A model generated the notes under the pieces. That model ran no database searches and had not been told where the DNA came from. It saw nothing but the letters and a program-made list of their open reading frames with translations. A program made the translations under genes and the position numbers. A stretch of DNA of 15,559 nucleotides from CAYXZO01 sp964469505 (GTDB lineage Bacteria > Fidelibacterota > UBA8477 > JABMPR01): NCBI GenBank assembly GCA_964469505.1, contig CAYXZO010000051.1, positions 1 to 15,559 on the forward strand. Reading direction: 5' to 3'. How positions within the stretch are numbered: position 1 is the first letter of the stretch; each line of letters begins with the position of its first letter. Positions 14,086 to 15,559 of this stretch are shown here, in pieces.

Positions 14086-15411
14086 TTAGGAAAGTTCCGG
14101 AATATTATCCAGAATGAGCCATTTCCATACTGGCAATATGTGTATTTTAATATCTTCAACCTGCAACTGTTGCTCCTGATCATAGGTCAGCACAAATCCT
14201 TCCGTAAGTCTTAACGTTTTACACGCTTCAATAAGACCTGTTATTTCACGCTTCCTATTTCGTTCAGTCACTTCCCAACATACCTGAATAGCGCATACCG
14301 GCCTGGTTCCGAGTTTAATAATAAAGTCGCACTCTTTCTTACCTTTAAAGTAATATAGTTCCAGTCCCCGGCGAAAAAGCTCTATAGCCACAACATTTTC
14401 AAGAATCCTGCCTCGGTTTTCCCCAAAGGGGCTTCCCAAAACAGCAAAACCGGTGTCAGCTAAATAGACTTTCTTGGGGTTCATTATTCTCTTGCGGGGA
14501 GAAAAAGAGAATTTCTCGTTTGCGAAAATGAAAAACGCATCCTGAAGATAATAAAGATAGTTTGCGATGGTGCGTTTGCTGCCGGGTAGATTATTCCGCT
14601 TCAACTGATTTTCAAATTTGCTTATGGAGAAAATGCTCGAATAGGTTTCCAGGAAGTTGCTCATCAGCGCATCCAGAACTTGTTGGGCTTTAATTTTGTA
14701 CCGTTCCAGTATATCCCGGTAAAACATGGTTTTGTAGTAACTTTGTAGGAGTTTGCGTCGCTCCGCAAAATTATTGGCCATAATAACTTCAGGGAAACCG
14801 CCCCGTCTGATAAAATCATCAAAAGCCGCCAGGATACTTCCACGAGCGGCAGTGTGAATAGAGCTCGACGTAAATGAAATACCCTGAAACTGAAGATATT
14901 CCTTGAATGAGAAAGGCATCATCAGGAGCTCTTCATGCCGTCCGCGAAGTTCGGTTGCTATTTCCCGGCCTAATAGTTTGGAGTTACTACCAGAAATAAC
15001 AATCTTGTATCGTTGCTTACTATGGAGTGTCCTCAGAACCCGGTTCCAGTTAGGTAAGTTGTGAACCTCATCTAAGAAAAGGTAGCGTGGGTATCGGCCT
15101 GAAAGCTGATGAAAAGCTGCAAAGAGGTTATCTACTTCCCTTTCGGTGAATCCAGAGAGACGATAATCTTCAAAGTCGATGAAAAGGATGTCTTCCTTTG
15201 AATAGCGACCGTTATGAAGCAGCGACAAAATAAGTTGGAACATAAAGTAGGTTTTACCGGCACGTCTGGGGCCAACAATGGCGAGGACACGTTTGAGCTT
15301 TTCAGGATCAATTGTCTTTAGATTTCTTGAAAGAAGAGGCGGAATCTCCCATTCCCGCAACCACTCAGCGACAATAGTTAACAAGACTTCTTTGGTTAAA
15401 TTGTTTACCAT
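14086..15411 (-). CDS. AAA_14/DUF4143-family ATPase
   Basis: A 441-aa orphan P-loop ATPase from ATG 15411. Walker A is GPRRAGKT (47-54), Walker B YLFLDEVH (110-117) and a sensor-like motif ISGSNSKLL (139-147), followed by LRGRHEE (156-162). The C-terminal DUF4143 part begins near FIRRGGFPEV (200-209). It ends in a nuclease-like region, ELYYFKGKKECDFII (351-365) then CAIQVCWE (373-380), where Gln takes the place of Glu in the ExK of PD-(D/E)xK nucleases. The cellular role of this widespread, patchily distributed family is not established. The gene is AT-richer (about 42 % GC in sampled lines) than its neighbours, which suggests transfer. A TTG at 15420 would add three residues, but ATG is preferred. 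Its promoter is covered by palindromes. It ends 17 nt before the TonB-receptor start, so read-through into that gene is likely. Confidence 0.9.
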   Translation of the reverse strand: MVNNLTKEVLLTIVAEWLREWEIPPLLSRNLKTIDPEKLKRVLAIVGPRRAGKTYFMFQLILSLLHNGRYSKEDILFIDFEDYRLSGFTEREVDNLFAAFHQLSGRYPRYLFLDEVHNLPNWNRVLRTLHSKQRYKIVISGSNSKLLGREIATELRGRHEELLMMPFSFKEYLQFQGISFTSSSIHTAARGSILAAFDDFIRRGGFPEVIMANNFAERRKLLQSYYKTMFYRDILERYKIKAQQVLDALMSNFLETYSSIFSISKFENQLKRNNLPGSKRTIANYLYYLQDAFFIFANEKFSFSPRKRIMNPKKVYLADTGFAVLGSPFGENRGRILENVVAIELFRRGLELYYFKGKKECDFIIKLGTRPVCAIQVCWEVTERNRKREITGLIEACKTLRLTEGFVLTYDQEQQLQVEDIKIHILPVWKWLILDNIPELS

Positions 15412-15440
15412 AGTAAACAATTATAATCATAATTGTTTAC
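15399..15440. repeat. Overlapping palindromes over the ATPase start and promoter
   Basis: The 10-mer AATTGTTTAC occurs three times in alternating orientation: 15399-15408 (+), 15413-15422 (-), 15431-15440 (+). Copies 1 and 2 form a perfect 10-bp inverted repeat with a 4-nt spacer. Copies 2 and 3 form a perfect 12-bp inverted repeat (GTAAACAATTAT at 15413-15424 with its complement at 15429-15440), also with a 4-nt spacer. The block covers the -10 element, the likely transcription start and the first codons, which fits an operator for a dimeric repressor acting in multiples. Who binds it is not known. Confidence 0.85.
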
Positions 15441-15447
15441 TTAACAA
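15420..15447 (-). promoter_or_regulatory. Predicted promoter of the ATPase gene
   Basis: On the - strand, TTGTTA (15447-15442) and a perfect TATAAT (15425-15420) are 16 nt apart. With the usual 6-7 nt to the start point, RNA would begin about 1-2 nt before ATG 15411. No Shine-Dalgarno is present, so the message may be leaderless. The element is embedded in the palindromes at 15399-15440. Confidence 0.6.
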
Positions 15448-15491
15448 CCCAATTTTGTAGGATAGCTGGTTAAAGTAAAGTCATCCGGAAG

Positions 15492-15559
15492 CTATGTTAT
15501 TTGATCCTTCACCACCGGACACGCTACCCAGTGGCCGGGAGCGTGTTCATCCAGCAGTG
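15492..15559 (-). CDS. C-terminal end of a probable peptide ABC transporter ATPase (partial)
   Basis: The last 21 codons of a gene entering from the right edge, ending TAG at 15492-15494. The visible tail contains DEHAPGHWVACPVV. A PGHWVAC-type tail is typical of the ATP-binding subunits of oligopeptide/dipeptide ABC importers (DppD/DppF, OppD/OppF), where Cys and neighbouring residues close the C-terminal oligo_HPY extension. The normal family tail often has CH where this has CP. The assignment rests on this short motif only. The ATPase gene begins about 80 nt further on the same strand. Confidence 0.6.
   Translation of the reverse strand, partial: LLDEHAPGHWVACPVVKDQIT

Noticed and set aside
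13980..14090. Riboswitch (for example cobalamin) before the TonB receptor
   Set aside because: The start lies only 17 nt after the ATPase stop, leaving no room for a structured leader.

Overview
The window looks like a chromosomal piece from a draft or metagenome-assembled genome of a bacterium in the Bacteroidota/FCB superphylum (possibly a Calditrichota-like lineage; this placement is inference). The main pointers are a TonB-dependent receptor with an N-terminal carboxypeptidase-regulatory-like domain, followed by a DUF4249-type lipoprotein, and several other predicted outer-envelope lipoproteins. Two tRNA genes have no encoded CCA end. A run of exactly 100 N (6991-7090) marks a scaffold gap inside a membrane-protein gene. 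Most of the window is of moderate GC (a little over 50 % by eye). The gene at 14086-15411 is clearly AT-richer (about 42 % in the lines I counted).

Left part, all on + (287-7764). After a gene-poor leader with a four-copy heptanucleotide repeat comes a small possible membrane peptide, then a 696-aa YD/MORN-like repeat lipoprotein, then a 327-aa lipoprotein with a class A beta-lactamase fold whose catalytic motifs are all substituted. These run without a break into a series coupled by ATGA/GTGA overlaps: a 60-aa winged-helix protein, a CysQ/inositol-monophosphatase-family phosphatase, and ThyX. A pyrophosphate-type phosphofructokinase and a polytopic membrane protein (broken by the gap) follow. 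The spacing suggests one long transcription unit mixing envelope, regulatory and nucleotide/sugar-phosphate functions.

Middle (7765-8119): tRNA-His and tRNA-Glu lie 7 nt apart, with a good sigma70-type promoter in front and a possible terminator behind.

Right part, all on - (8120-15559). Read in the direction of transcription from the right edge, it holds the last 21 codons of a probable peptide ABC transporter ATPase; an orphan AAA_14/DUF4143-type ATPase whose promoter and start codon are embedded in overlapping palindromes; the TonB receptor and its DUF4249 partner (ATGA overlap); a MoeB-type adenylyltransferase with a C-terminal rhodanese domain; and a NapH-like membrane protein with two [4Fe-4S] ferredoxin motifs.

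The points most worth a second look are the catalytically dead beta-lactamase-fold lipoprotein next to the repeat lipoprotein, and the palindrome-covered, apparently leaderless promoter of the ATPase gene. I saw no CRISPR array, insertion sequence, rRNA or riboswitch that I could support.
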